Assembly (NCBI GenBank): GCA_035476635.1
Contig: DATILI010000177.1
Location: 1-12,896, forward strand
Origin: DATILI01 sp035476635
GTDB lineage: Bacteria > Pseudomonadota > Gammaproteobacteria > Burkholderiales > Burkholderiaceae_C
Reading direction: 5' to 3'
Length of the DNA: 12,896 nucleotides
The notes under the pieces were generated by a model, which was not told the origin of the DNA, ran no database searches, and saw only the letters and a program-made list of their open reading frames with translations. Positions 6,233 to 12,896 of this stretch are shown here, one piece after another. Each line of letters opens with the position of its first letter. The first letter of the stretch is position 1. The position numbers and the translations under genes were made by a program.

Positions 6233-6820
6233 ATGCACGTCCTCGTCGTCTACTGCCACCCGGTCGAAACCAGTTTTCACGCGGCCCTGCACCAGGAAGT
6301 ACTCGCCAACCTCCGGGCCGCCGGCCACACGGTGGACGATTGCGATCTGTATGCCGAGGGTTTCAACCCCGTGCTTTCGCGCGAGGAACGACTGGGCTAC
6401 CACGACGTACCTTCCAACCAGTTGCCGCTGGCGCCGTACGTCGAGCGCTTGCGCAGGGCCGAGGCCATCGTCTTTTGTTTCCCGACCTGGTGCTTCGGCC
6501 TGCCGGCGATGCTCAAGGGCTACTTCGACCGGCTGTTCATGCCGGGCGTGGCATTCGACATCAGCAACCCGGCCAACGTGCGGCCGATGCTCACGCATAT
6601 CAAGCGCATCTCCGCCGTGGTCACCTATGGCCGGCCGCGCTGGGTGGCCTGGTACATGGGTGATCCGCCGCGCAAGATCATCACGCGCTACATGAAGCGC
6701 CTGACCGGCGACACGGCGCGCGTGGACTTTCACGCGTACTACCACATGAACGTGGCGACCGAGCCGCGCCTGACGGCCTTCAAGCGCCGTGTCGGCGAGG
6801 CGATGGCGAGGTTTGCATGA
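6233..6820 (+). CDS. Flavodoxin-fold NAD(P)H oxidoreductase, NQO1/KefF-MdaB type (195 aa)
   Basis: The protein starts with the flavin-phosphate loop strand HVLVVYCHPVETSFHAAL (2-19) and has DLYAEGFNPVLSREER. It then has the hallmark AIVFCFPTWCFGLPAMLKG followed by YFDRLFMPGVAF, typical of NQO1-like NAD(P)H:quinone or nitro/azo reductases. These carry FMN or FAD and transfer two electrons from NAD(P)H in the cytoplasm. The frame is open 45 bases further upstream (ATG 6188), but ATG 6233 is chosen because the first beta strand then begins at the N terminus, as in the family, and AAGG lies about 10 bases before it. It is the first gene after the operator-like palindrome, and its stop overlaps the next start by four bases (ATGA). 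It may reduce a heterocycle or quinone in the pathway; the substrate is unknown. Confidence 0.9.
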   Translation: MHVLVVYCHPVETSFHAALHQEVLANLRAAGHTVDDCDLYAEGFNPVLSREERLGYHDVPSNQLPLAPYVERLRRAEAIVFCFPTWCFGLPAMLKGYFDRLFMPGVAFDISNPANVRPMLTHIKRISAVVTYGRPRWVAWYMGDPPRKIITRYMKRLTGDTARVDFHAYYHMNVATEPRLTAFKRRVGEAMARFA

Positions 6821-8082
6821 AAGCGCCCGAGCGCATCGCCAACGCGCGCCTGCCGCGCTGGCTGCTGGGCAAGGAGTGGCCCATCAAGGCGGGGCAACCG
6901 GCGCTGGCTGAATTGGCGCTGGCCAATGGGCGCATTGAAACCGTGGCGCCGATGGGCGACCCCCTCATCAATCCCGGAACCTGGGACGTGCGCGGCGCGC
7001 CGGTCCTGCCGGGCCTCGTCGACGCCCACACGCACCTGGACAAGACCTTCACATTGCCGCGCATGCGCCATGTGCAGCCCGGCCTGCTGGGCGCCATCGA
7101 CGCGATGATGACCGACCGCCTGGGGTGGACCGCGGCCGACGTGCACGCGCGCGCCAGCCGTGGCCTGCAATGGGCCTACGAAGCCGGTTGCGTCCACCTG
7201 CGCAGCCACGTCGACTGGTGGGAGACCGACCGCGCGCCGGTGGCGTGGGACGTGCTGGCGACGCTCGCCGATGAATGGAAGGGCCGCGTGCGGCTGGAGC
7301 AGGTCAGCCTCATCAAGCTCACGCTGTTCCAGGACCTGGCTCAGGCGCGGCGTTTTGCGGCGCAGGTGGCGGCCACGGGAGCGCACGCAAGGCTCGGTGC
7401 CTTCGTGCATACCGTCAACTGGGACCTGGATGCGCTGCGCCATGTCTTCATCGCCGCCGGCGAGGCCGGGCTGGACGTGGACCTGCATGTAGATGAAGAA
7501 CTGAACCCGCAGGCGCAAGGCCTGGCCGCGACGGCGCGCATCCTGCGTGATACCGGCTTTGCCGGCCGCGTGGTCTGTGGCCACACCTGCGCGCTCGCGG
7601 CCCAGCCGGAAGCCCAGGCGCTGGCCACGCTGGATGCGGTGGCGCGGGTGCCGATCACGCTGGTGTCGCTGCCCATGACCAACCTGCTGCTGCAAGACGC
7701 GACCACCGGGCGCACACCGCGCCAGCGCGGCCTGACCTTGTTGAAGGAAGCGCGCGAGCGCGGCATACCCCTGCTGGTTGCCAGCGACAACGTGCAAGAC
7801 CCGTTTTGCCGGGTCGGCAGCTACGACCCGGTGGAAGCCCTGGCGGCCGGAGTTCTGGCCGCACAGCTGGAGCAACCGTTTGACACCTGGTCCGAAAGCC
7901 TGTGCCGCGCCGACTGGCTGCAACGCACACCGGACAGCACGCCTTCCCTGGCGGGCGCCGCCGCGGACCTGATCGTCTTCACAGCCGCCGACGCCTGGGG
8001 CTGGCCCTCGCGCGCCGCGCAACGCACCGTCCTGCGCGGCGGTGTTCCGATTCCTGCACCCAACGAAAGGCTGTCCCCATGA
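6817..8082 (+). CDS. Cytosine-deaminase-like amidohydrolase (421 aa)
   Basis: The metal-dependent amidohydrolase motifs appear in the order and spacing of CodA: VDAHTHLDK (His71, His73), RSHVD (130-133), LHVDEE (His224, Glu227), CGHTCALA (His256) and SDNVQDPF (Asp324). The CodA counterparts are His61, His63, His214, Glu217, His246 and Asp313, so the spacing is almost conserved. A possible equivalent of the CodA substrate glutamine is Gln172 in LTLFQDLA. Enzymes of this branch deaminate cytosine and analogues or remove amines from triazine rings. Substrate differences are expected because the 75-135 region is divergent (LPRMRHVQPGLLGA). The start overlaps the upstream stop (ATGA) and the stop overlaps the next start, so translation is probably coupled. 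The family is firm; the substrate is inferred to be a nitrogen heterocycle. Confidence 0.92.
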   Translation: MKAPERIANARLPRWLLGKEWPIKAGQPALAELALANGRIETVAPMGDPLINPGTWDVRGAPVLPGLVDAHTHLDKTFTLPRMRHVQPGLLGAIDAMMTDRLGWTAADVHARASRGLQWAYEAGCVHLRSHVDWWETDRAPVAWDVLATLADEWKGRVRLEQVSLIKLTLFQDLAQARRFAAQVAATGAHARLGAFVHTVNWDLDALRHVFIAAGEAGLDVDLHVDEELNPQAQGLAATARILRDTGFAGRVVCGHTCALAAQPEAQALATLDAVARVPITLVSLPMTNLLLQDATTGRTPRQRGLTLLKEARERGIPLLVASDNVQDPFCRVGSYDPVEALAAGVLAAQLEQPFDTWSESLCRADWLQRTPDSTPSLAGAAADLIVFTAADAWGWPSRAAQRTVLRGGVPIPAPNERLSP

Positions 8083-8933
8083 TGCACGGCTACATTCCTG
8101 CACACCGCTTCCTGCCCTACCTGAGCTGGACCGAGATCAACGCGCTGCCCGACCGCGAGAACACCGTGATCGTGCTGCCCGTCGGCGCGATCGAGCAGCA
8201 CGGGCCGCACCTGCCGTGCTCGGTCGACAGCGTGATCTCCTCCGGTGTCATGGGCAAGGCGCTGGAGCGCCTGCCGGCCGACGTGCGCGCCTTCGGCATG
8301 TCGCCCATCACCTACGGCAAGTCCGACGAGCACCTGCACTTTCCCGGCACCATGACGCTGACCGGACCAACCTTGCTGGCCACCATGATCGAGATCGGCG
8401 AGTCGGTGTACCGCTCGGGCTTTCGCAAGCTGCTGCTGGCCAACGGCCATGGCGGCCAGCCGCAGGTGATGGAGATGGCGGCGCGCGAGCTGCGCCTGCG
8501 CCATGGCGACTACGTCATCGTGCCCTACCACGTGTCGCGCGTGGCCAATTCCTCGGGCAAGTACATCTCCGACCGGGAACGCAAGCTGGCCATGCACGCC
8601 GGCCACTCGGAGACCGCGCTGATGATGGCGCTGGCCCCCGATACGGTGCACATGGAGCGCGCGGTCGCCAACTTTCCGCCGGAGTTTCCGTCCAGGGTGC
8701 TCTCGGGCGATGGGCGCCCGGCCTGCGCCTGGACCGCGCGCGACTTCGGCCCCAGCGGCGTGATCGGCGATCCGCTCCAGGCCACGCGTGCGCAGGGCGA
8801 GGACATCCTGGACACGCTTGCGGCCAGCTGGGTGCAGGCGATCACCGACCTTTTCAAGATGAAGTGGGTCGAGCGCGACGTTGCGTCCTGGGGCTATGGC
8901 CACCAGACCGGACACATCCAGCAATCGCTGTAG
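8079..8933 (+). CDS. Creatininase-family amidohydrolase (284 aa)
   Basis: Diagnostic motifs are GAIEQHGPHLP (Glu39, His41), Asp50, SDEHLHFPGTMTL (82-94), LLANGHGGQ with His124, and MHAGHSETALMM with Glu178. These give a two-metal site as in creatininase, MftE and the FAPy/formamide hydrolases. True creatininase of Pseudomonas putida has NGHYE, where Glu122 binds metal. Here the loop is NGHGG and the acidic ligand is probably Glu178, as in the NGHGG(N) branch, so the substrate is unlikely to be creatinine. The enzyme would open a cyclic amide or cleave a formyl or amide bond. ATG 8079 is used (a second ATG follows directly), 8 bases after AAAGG at 8066-8070, and it overlaps the amidohydrolase stop. 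The frame is open farther upstream, but that part is a shadow of the previous gene. Confidence 0.92.
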   Translation: MMHGYIPAHRFLPYLSWTEINALPDRENTVIVLPVGAIEQHGPHLPCSVDSVISSGVMGKALERLPADVRAFGMSPITYGKSDEHLHFPGTMTLTGPTLLATMIEIGESVYRSGFRKLLLANGHGGQPQVMEMAARELRLRHGDYVIVPYHVSRVANSSGKYISDRERKLAMHAGHSETALMMALAPDTVHMERAVANFPPEFPSRVLSGDGRPACAWTARDFGPSGVIGDPLQATRAQGEDILDTLAASWVQAITDLFKMKWVERDVASWGYGHQTGHIQQSL

Positions 8934-8999
8934 GCGTATTCCTTGCATCGGCATCCGCGGATTTCCTTGTTCTTCACCCACGTCACACGAGAGGTCATC

Positions 9000-9983
9000 A
9001 TGAACGCTTCCATTGCACGCACCTTCCTGGCCGCCTCGCTCGGCCTGGCCTTTGCAGCCGGCGCCCAGGCGCAGGAAAAACTCACCTACATGACCAACTG
9101 GTACGCGCAGGCCGAGCACGGCGGCTTCTACCAGGCGGTGGCTACCGGCATCTACAAGAAGTACGGGCTGGACGTCACCATCAAGATGGGCGGCCCGCAA
9201 GTCAACATCATGCAGATGCTGGGGGCCGGGCAGACCGACTGCATCATGGGCTCGAGCGACCTGCAGATCATGGTGGCGCGCAGCAACGGCCTGCCGATCG
9301 TGACCTTGGCGGCCAGCTTCCAGAAAGACCCCCAGGTGCTGATCGCGCACGAGGACGTGAAGAAGTTCGAGGACATGAAGGGCAAGACGATCCTGATCGC
9401 TTCGTCCGCGCGCCAGGGCTACTGGCTCTGGCTGAAGAACAAGTACGGCCTGCAGGACGAGCAGACCAAGCCCTACACCTTCAACATCCAGCCCTTCGTC
9501 GCCGACAAGAACACGGTGCAGCAGGGCTACCTCACCTCCGAGCCGTTCGCGGTGCAGAAGGCCGGCGTCAAGGCCAACACCTTCCTGTTTGCCGATCACG
9601 GCTGGCCTTCCTATTCCACCACCATCTCCTGTCTGGAAGACACGGTGAAGAACCGCGACAAGGCGGTGGCCGCTTTCGTCAAGGGAACCATGGAAGGCTG
9701 GAAGAGCTACCTGGCGGACCCGGCGCCGGCCAATGCGCTGATCAAGAAAGACAACCCCAACATGACCGACGAGCAGCTTTCCTATAGCGTGGCCAAGCTC
9801 AAGGAGATGGGCATCATCACCGGCGGCGGCGCCTCCACCTCGGGCATTGGCAGCATGGACGAAACCCGCATCCGGGCCAACTACGCCTTCCTGGTGGACA
9901 ACAAGCTGATCGACCCGGCCAAGGTCGCACCCGCCGCGGCCTACAACTTCAGCTACATCAAGGACCTGAAGGTGATGCCGTGA
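9000..9983 (+). CDS. ABC transporter substrate-binding protein, NMT1/THI5-like (327 aa)
   Basis: A classic signal peptide (MNASIARTFLAASLGLAF, then AAGAQA, cleaved before QEKL) directs the protein to the periplasm. The mature N terminus TYMTNWYAQAEHGGFYQAV is typical of the NMT1/THI5-SsuA group, which includes binders of pyrimidine precursors, riboflavin-type rings and sulfonates. Other visible family features are KKYGLDVTIKMGGPQVN (53-69), the MLGAGQTDCIMGSSD ligand-loop region, and LTSEPFAVQKAGVK. The start ATG follows GAGAGG at 8989-8994; an upstream in-frame extension lacks these signals. A 66-base gap separates it from the creatininase gene, and its TGA overlaps the ATPase start (TGATG). 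Together with the next two genes it forms a complete importer, presumably for the operon's substrate. Confidence 0.92.
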   Translation: MNASIARTFLAASLGLAFAAGAQAQEKLTYMTNWYAQAEHGGFYQAVATGIYKKYGLDVTIKMGGPQVNIMQMLGAGQTDCIMGSSDLQIMVARSNGLPIVTLAASFQKDPQVLIAHEDVKKFEDMKGKTILIASSARQGYWLWLKNKYGLQDEQTKPYTFNIQPFVADKNTVQQGYLTSEPFAVQKAGVKANTFLFADHGWPSYSTTISCLEDTVKNRDKAVAAFVKGTMEGWKSYLADPAPANALIKKDNPNMTDEQLSYSVAKLKEMGIITGGGASTSGIGSMDETRIRANYAFLVDNKLIDPAKVAPAAAYNFSYIKDLKVMP

Positions 9984-10801
9984 TGCGCGAAACACCCGCC
10001 GCGGTGGGCACGACCGTTCCCGCGGTCGAGGTGCTGTCGGCGCACAAGACCTACCCCAATGGCACGGTGGCGCTGCAGCCGGTGGAACTCACGGTGCAGG
10101 AAGGCGAGTTCATCACCTTGCTCGGTCCCTCGGGCTGCGGCAAGAGCACGCTGCTGAAGATGGTGGCGGGGCTGCTGGAGCCGACCGACGGGCGCTTGCA
10201 GCTGTGGCGCAAACCGGTGGCGCAGCTGGAGGAGTCGCAGCACAAGCTGGCCTTCGTGTTCCAGTCGCCCACGCTGATGCCGTGGGCCAGCGTCGCCTCC
10301 AACGTGCGGTTGCCACTGGACCTGGCCGGCGTGCCGCGCACCGACGCCGACGCGCGTGTTGCCGACGCACTGGCGCTGGTCGGCTTGTCGAAGTTTGCCG
10401 CGCACCTGCCGCGTGCACTGTCGGGCGGCATGCAGATGCGCGTGTCGATCGCGCGCAGCCTGGTGGTGCAGCCCAACCTGCTGTTGATGGACGAACCATT
10501 CGGTGCGCTCGATGAGATTACCCGCCACAAGCTGGACGCGGACCTGCTGGCCCTGTGGGCGGCGAAGAAGCTGACGGTGATCTTCGTCACCCATTCGATC
10601 CATGAGGCGGTGTTTCTCTCGAACCGCGTGGTGATGATGGCGGCGCGGCCGGGCCGGATCGTGGAAGAAGTACACATCGACGAGCCCTATCCGCGCACAC
10701 AAGACTTCATGGTGACGCCGCGCTTTGCCGAATACGCCAGGCGCCTGCAAGACAGCCTGCTGCGGGCCAGCCAGGACACGGACGAGGACGCACACGTATG
10801 A
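9983..10801 (+). CDS. ABC transporter ATP-binding protein, SsuB/TauB/ThiZ type (272 aa)
   Basis: All nucleotide-binding motifs are intact: Walker A GPSGCGKST (48-56), Q-loop FVFQSPTLMPW, signature LSGGMQMRVSIARSL, Walker B LLLMDEPFGALDE, and the switch His in VTHSIHEAVFLSNRV. The FQSPTLMPW and AARPGRIVEE phrases are characteristic of ATPases serving NMT1/THI5-type importers of sulfonates, nitrate, taurine or pyrimidines. ATG 9983 overlaps the binding-protein stop by one base; an in-frame GTG at 9980 is a possible alternative. Its own stop overlaps the permease start (ATGA at 10798-10801). It powers uptake from the cytoplasmic side. Confidence 0.95.
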   Translation: MRETPAAVGTTVPAVEVLSAHKTYPNGTVALQPVELTVQEGEFITLLGPSGCGKSTLLKMVAGLLEPTDGRLQLWRKPVAQLEESQHKLAFVFQSPTLMPWASVASNVRLPLDLAGVPRTDADARVADALALVGLSKFAAHLPRALSGGMQMRVSIARSLVVQPNLLLMDEPFGALDEITRHKLDADLLALWAAKKLTVIFVTHSIHEAVFLSNRVVMMAARPGRIVEEVHIDEPYPRTQDFMVTPRFAEYARRLQDSLLRASQDTDEDAHV

Positions 10802-11604
10802 GCACAGCCATCGCGTCGCTCAACTCACCGCGCGTGCAGCGCGTGCTCTACCCGGCACTGGTCGCCGTCGTGCTGCTGGGTGCCTGGCAGGCGCTGGTCA
10901 CTGGCTTCAAGCTGCCGGCCTACCTGGTGCCGTCGCCGTTGCTGATGTTCCAGACCCTGGTCACCGACTGGCAGTCGCTGGGGGGCTCCTTGCTGGTGAC
11001 GCTGAAGATCACGCTGCTGTCGTTCGCGCTGGCGACGCTGGTGGGGGTGCTGATCTCGTTCCTGTTCGTTCAAAGCCGCAAGATCGAGACCGCGCTGTTC
11101 CCCTACGCCGTGCTGCTGCAGGTCACGCCCATCGTGGCGGTGGCGCCACTCATCATCATCTGGGTCAAGAACCCGACGGCGTCGCTGGTGGTCTGCGCCT
11201 CGCTGGTGGCGCTGTTTCCGATCATCTCCAACACCACGCTCGGCCTGCGCAGCATCGACCCCGACCTGCAAAGCTACTTCGCGATGAACCGCGCCAGCCG
11301 CACGCAGACGCTCTTGCGCCTGCGGATCCCGAGCGCGCTGCCCTACTTCTTCGGCGGCCTGCGCATCTCCAGCGGGCTGGCGCTGATCGGCGCGGTGGTG
11401 GCCGAGTTCGTCGCCGGCACCGGCGGCGCGGCCACCGGCCTGGCCTACCAGATCCTGATGGCCGGCTACCAGCTCAACATCCCGCGCATGTTCGCCGCCT
11501 TGCTCTTGATCTCGCTGGCGGGTGTCGGCCTGTTCGTGCTGATGGCTTGGTTGAGCAAGCTGGCGCTTGGTTCCTGGCATTCGAGTGAGTTGTCTCGTGA
11601 CTAG
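10798..11604 (+). CDS. ABC transporter permease, SsuC/TauC type (268 aa)
   Basis: This is an inner-membrane protein with about six helices, including LVAVVLLGAWQALV (21-34), ITLLSFALATLVGVLISFLF (71-90), LIIIWVKNP, LVVCASLVALF and MFAALLLISLAGVGLFVLMA (231-250). The cytoplasmic EAA-like coupling loop is SYFAMNRASRTQTLL with LRIPSALPYFFGGLR (159-189), as in BPD_transp_1 permeases of the sulfonate/nitrate/taurine class. It probably forms a homodimer with two copies of the ATPase. The start overlaps the ATPase stop by four bases, so translation is coupled. It is the last tightly packed gene of the operon; after its TAG comes a 670-base gene-free repeat region. Confidence 0.95.
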   Translation: MSTAIASLNSPRVQRVLYPALVAVVLLGAWQALVTGFKLPAYLVPSPLLMFQTLVTDWQSLGGSLLVTLKITLLSFALATLVGVLISFLFVQSRKIETALFPYAVLLQVTPIVAVAPLIIIWVKNPTASLVVCASLVALFPIISNTTLGLRSIDPDLQSYFAMNRASRTQTLLRLRIPSALPYFFGGLRISSGLALIGAVVAEFVAGTGGAATGLAYQILMAGYQLNIPRMFAALLLISLAGVGLFVLMAWLSKLALGSWHSSELSRD

Positions 11605-11657
11605 CATGGCTCCCCCCCAAAGCGGCTTGCGCCGCGGGTCGTGCGCAGGCTCTGCGG

Positions 11658-11892
11658 GTTGCGGCAGGCTGTACCGGGCGGCGGCGCAGACTGTGGCGGT
11701 CGGCGCTTTGCGCCGACTCCGCTGCGATGCTCGGCCTGGGGTCGCGTCGCAGAACTCACTTTGTTCGCTTCGCTCTCGCCGTTCGGACAGCTGCGACGAG
11801 CTAGTTCACGAAGCGCGCTTTGCGCGCCGACCCCAGGCCTGCGCTTCTCGCCGCCACAGACAGCGCCACCGCCCGGCACCGCCTGCCGCAAC
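11658..11892. repeat. Long hairpin module 1 (235 bp)
   Basis: The left arm 11658-11699 (starting GTTGCGGCAGGC) matches the reverse complement of 11851-11892 at 37 of 42 positions. The inner pair 11733-11744 and 11828-11839 (GGCCTGGGGTCG) matches at 12 of 12. The core, about 11750-11828, contains GAACTCACT, CCGTTCGGACAGC and GTTCACGAAG. This core recurs inverted in module 2. Mismatches spread through the arms are largely pairs of single substitutions, consistent with an old repeat. Confidence 0.85.
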
Positions 11893-11898
11893 ATTGAG

Positions 11899-11928
11899 GG
11901 CGGTGGTTTTCCGGGGAGCACCACCGCC
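11899..11928. repeat. Linker hairpin between the two modules
   Basis: GGCGGTGGT (11899-11907) and ACCACCGCC (11920-11928) form a perfect 9-bp stem around a 12-base loop. A weaker GGTGT/ACACC pair follows near 11949-11966. No T-run follows directly. Confidence 0.7.
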
Positions 11929-11979
11929 GATCGCAATGACGCGGCCGGGGTGTCTTCTTGGAACACCACTGCTGTGTCT

Positions 11980-12218
11980 GCAAAGGCGCGTGCCGGTTGG
12001 CTGCGGCGCGCCTTTGCGAGGCGCCGAGGAGCGCAGAGCGCATGGCCGTGCGCGCAGCGCACTTCGTGAACTGACTCGTCGCGGCTGTCCGAACGGAGAG
12101 CGCAACGCGCTCGCAGTGAGTTCCGCGACGGGCCGTGTGATCGAGCACCGCAGGGAAGTCGCTGCGCAGCAGCGACCGCCTCGCACAAGCGCCGCAGCCG
12201 ACCGGCACGTGCCTTTGC
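11980..12218. repeat. Long hairpin module 2 (239 bp)
   Basis: The left arm 11980-12009 (GCAAAGGCGCGTGCCGG onward) matches the reverse complement of 12189-12218 at 28 of 30 positions. The core at about 12047-12129 is the module 1 core in inverted orientation (CACTTCGTGAAC, CGGCTGTCCGAACGG, GTGAGTTCCGC). The outer arms are unrelated in sequence to those of module 1, although the overall length is nearly the same. Confidence 0.85.
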
Positions 12219-12274
12219 CACCCTGAAGGTTTCCTCCCGCCACCACCCAGAACAAAAGACGCAAGGAACAGAAA

Positions 12275-12896
12275 GTGAACGCCCCTGTGCATCCCATCGA
12301 ACAATTGCACGCCGAACTGCCGGATCTGGACTGGGTCACGGACGAAGGCCGCATTGCGCGTTTGTCGCAAGACTTCTCCTGGTTCAGCCCCGTGCTCACG
12401 CGCCAACTCGCCGACAAGCGCGCGGGCGCCGTGGCACGCCCGCGCAACGAGGATGAAATCCGCCGGCTGGTCGGGCTGTGCGCCCGCCTGCGCATCCCCA
12501 TCACGGTGCGCGGCAGCGGCACCGGCAACTACGGCCAGGCCGTGCCGCTGCAAGGCGGTGTGGTGCTGGACATGAGCGGCTACAACGCGTTCCTGTGGGC
12601 GCGCAACGGTGCGGCACGGGCGCAGGCCGGCATCCGCCTGTGGGACCTCGAAAAGGCCACGCGCCCGGCCGGGCTGGAGATGCGCTGCATGCCTTCCACC
12701 TACCGCAGCGCCACACTCGGTGGACTCTACGGTGGCGGCTTTGGCGGCGTCGGTTCGATCAACTATGGCCCACTCGGCGCGCGCGGCAACGTGCTGGGCC
12801 TGAAAGCCATGACCATCGAGGAAGAGCCGCAAGTCGTCGAGCTGCGCGGCGCCGAAGCACTGGCGATGCACCACGTCTGGGGCACCAACGGCCTGG
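12275..12896 (+). CDS. FAD-binding (GlcD/PCMH-type) oxidoreductase, 3' end beyond window
   Basis: GTG 12275 follows AAGGA (12263-12267) with a 7-base gap and opens a clean frame to the window end, 207 complete codons. Residues about 45-100 show the PCMH FAD-binding domain: AVARPRNEDEIRRLVGLC (49-66), IPITVRGSGTGNYGQAVP with the flavin-diphosphate loop GSGTGNYGQ, and GGVVLDMSGYN. Next come AQAGIRLWDLEKATRP, then MPSTYRSATLGGLYGGGFGG and GSINYGPLGARGNV, the usual second flavin-contact region of GlcD/lactate-dehydrogenase or alditol-oxidase-like enzymes. These oxidise hydroxy acids or alcohols; the catalytic C-terminal half is outside the window. It could be a further pathway enzyme of the catabolic locus, although 670 bases of repeats separate it from the permease. 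Confidence 0.9.
   Translation, partial: MNAPVHPIEQLHAELPDLDWVTDEGRIARLSQDFSWFSPVLTRQLADKRAGAVARPRNEDEIRRLVGLCARLRIPITVRGSGTGNYGQAVPLQGGVVLDMSGYNAFLWARNGAARAQAGIRLWDLEKATRPAGLEMRCMPSTYRSATLGGLYGGGFGGVGSINYGPLGARGNVLGLKAMTIEEEPQVVELRGAEALAMHHVWGTNGL

Larger units (their letters stand above)
11605..12274. other. 670-bp gene-free GC-rich repeat region
   Basis: No ORF here shows a recognisable protein; the open frames on both strands are rich in Arg, Ala and Pro, as expected of GC-rich palindromic DNA. The region opens with a small GCGGC-TTGC-GCCGC hairpin (11622-11635) just after the permease stop. It then contains two long imperfect hairpins, described separately, joined by a linker with its own 9-bp hairpin. 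The last 50 bases, after about 12224, hold the ribosome site of the next gene. Such modular hairpin repeats are the kind found scattered between genes in GC-rich betaproteobacteria (inference from memory, not searched). Confidence 0.8.

Noticed and set aside
7821..9995. 724-codon minus-strand ORF and similar long antisense frames (6739-8103, 9953-10795, 10825-11607)
   Set aside because: All lie opposite genes with full conserved motifs; long antisense frames are expected in high-GC DNA. Their products are rich in Arg, His, Gln and Ala.
11801..12874. 357-codon minus-strand ORF across the hairpin region, and the plus frame at 11567-12226
   Set aside because: They run through palindromic repeat DNA and across the start of the FAD-binding gene, and show no protein family features.
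1..12896. CRISPR array, tRNA or rRNA genes
   Set aside because: No regularly spaced direct repeats and no tRNA-like cloverleaf or rRNA segment was seen by eye on either strand.

Overview
The window reads as chromosomal DNA of a high-GC betaproteobacterium, probably Burkholderiales and perhaps Comamonadaceae. This rests on codon use, on the NMT1/THI5-type ABC cassette with creatininase and CodA-like enzymes, and on the type of GC-rich intergenic repeat near the right end. The assignment is by recognition only; no database was searched.

Layout. (1) 2-907: 3' part of an RpiR/MurR-type regulator cut by the window edge. (2) About 908-5410: an accessory block with visibly lower GC (counted examples: 25/60 at 5041-5100 and 27/60 at 3241-3300, against 39/60 at 7021-7080). 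It holds small, unrelated genes: an HNH nuclease-like protein, a secreted cysteine-rich orphan, a Coq7-family diiron protein interrupted by one in-frame TGA, a hypothetical protein and a three-helix membrane protein. Then come, on the minus strand, a RibD/dihydrofolate-reductase-family protein with an integron attC-like sequence just behind its stop, a perfect 66-bp palindrome, and about 530 bp with no convincing gene. (3) 5450-11604: a compact, probably co-regulated catabolic locus. A RutR-like TetR regulator is followed by a large operator-like palindrome. After it come six closely packed genes: flavodoxin-fold NAD(P)H oxidoreductase, cytosine-deaminase-like amidohydrolase, creatininase-family amidohydrolase, and an ABC importer (binding protein, ATPase, permease). 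(4) 11605-12274: no gene, but two successive long imperfect hairpins of nearly equal size with related cores in opposite orientation. (5) 12275-12896: start of an FAD-binding (GlcD/PCMH-type) oxidoreductase running off the window.

How the parts may work together: the TetR protein probably senses a small heterocyclic ligand and controls the operon through the palindrome at 6098-6134. The importer would bring in a pyrimidine-like or related N-heterocycle, the CodA-like enzyme would deaminate or hydrolyse it, the creatininase-family enzyme would cleave an amide or lactam bond, and the two flavin enzymes would handle redox steps. The substrate cannot be read from the sequence. The accessory block looks like separately acquired DNA next to this locus.
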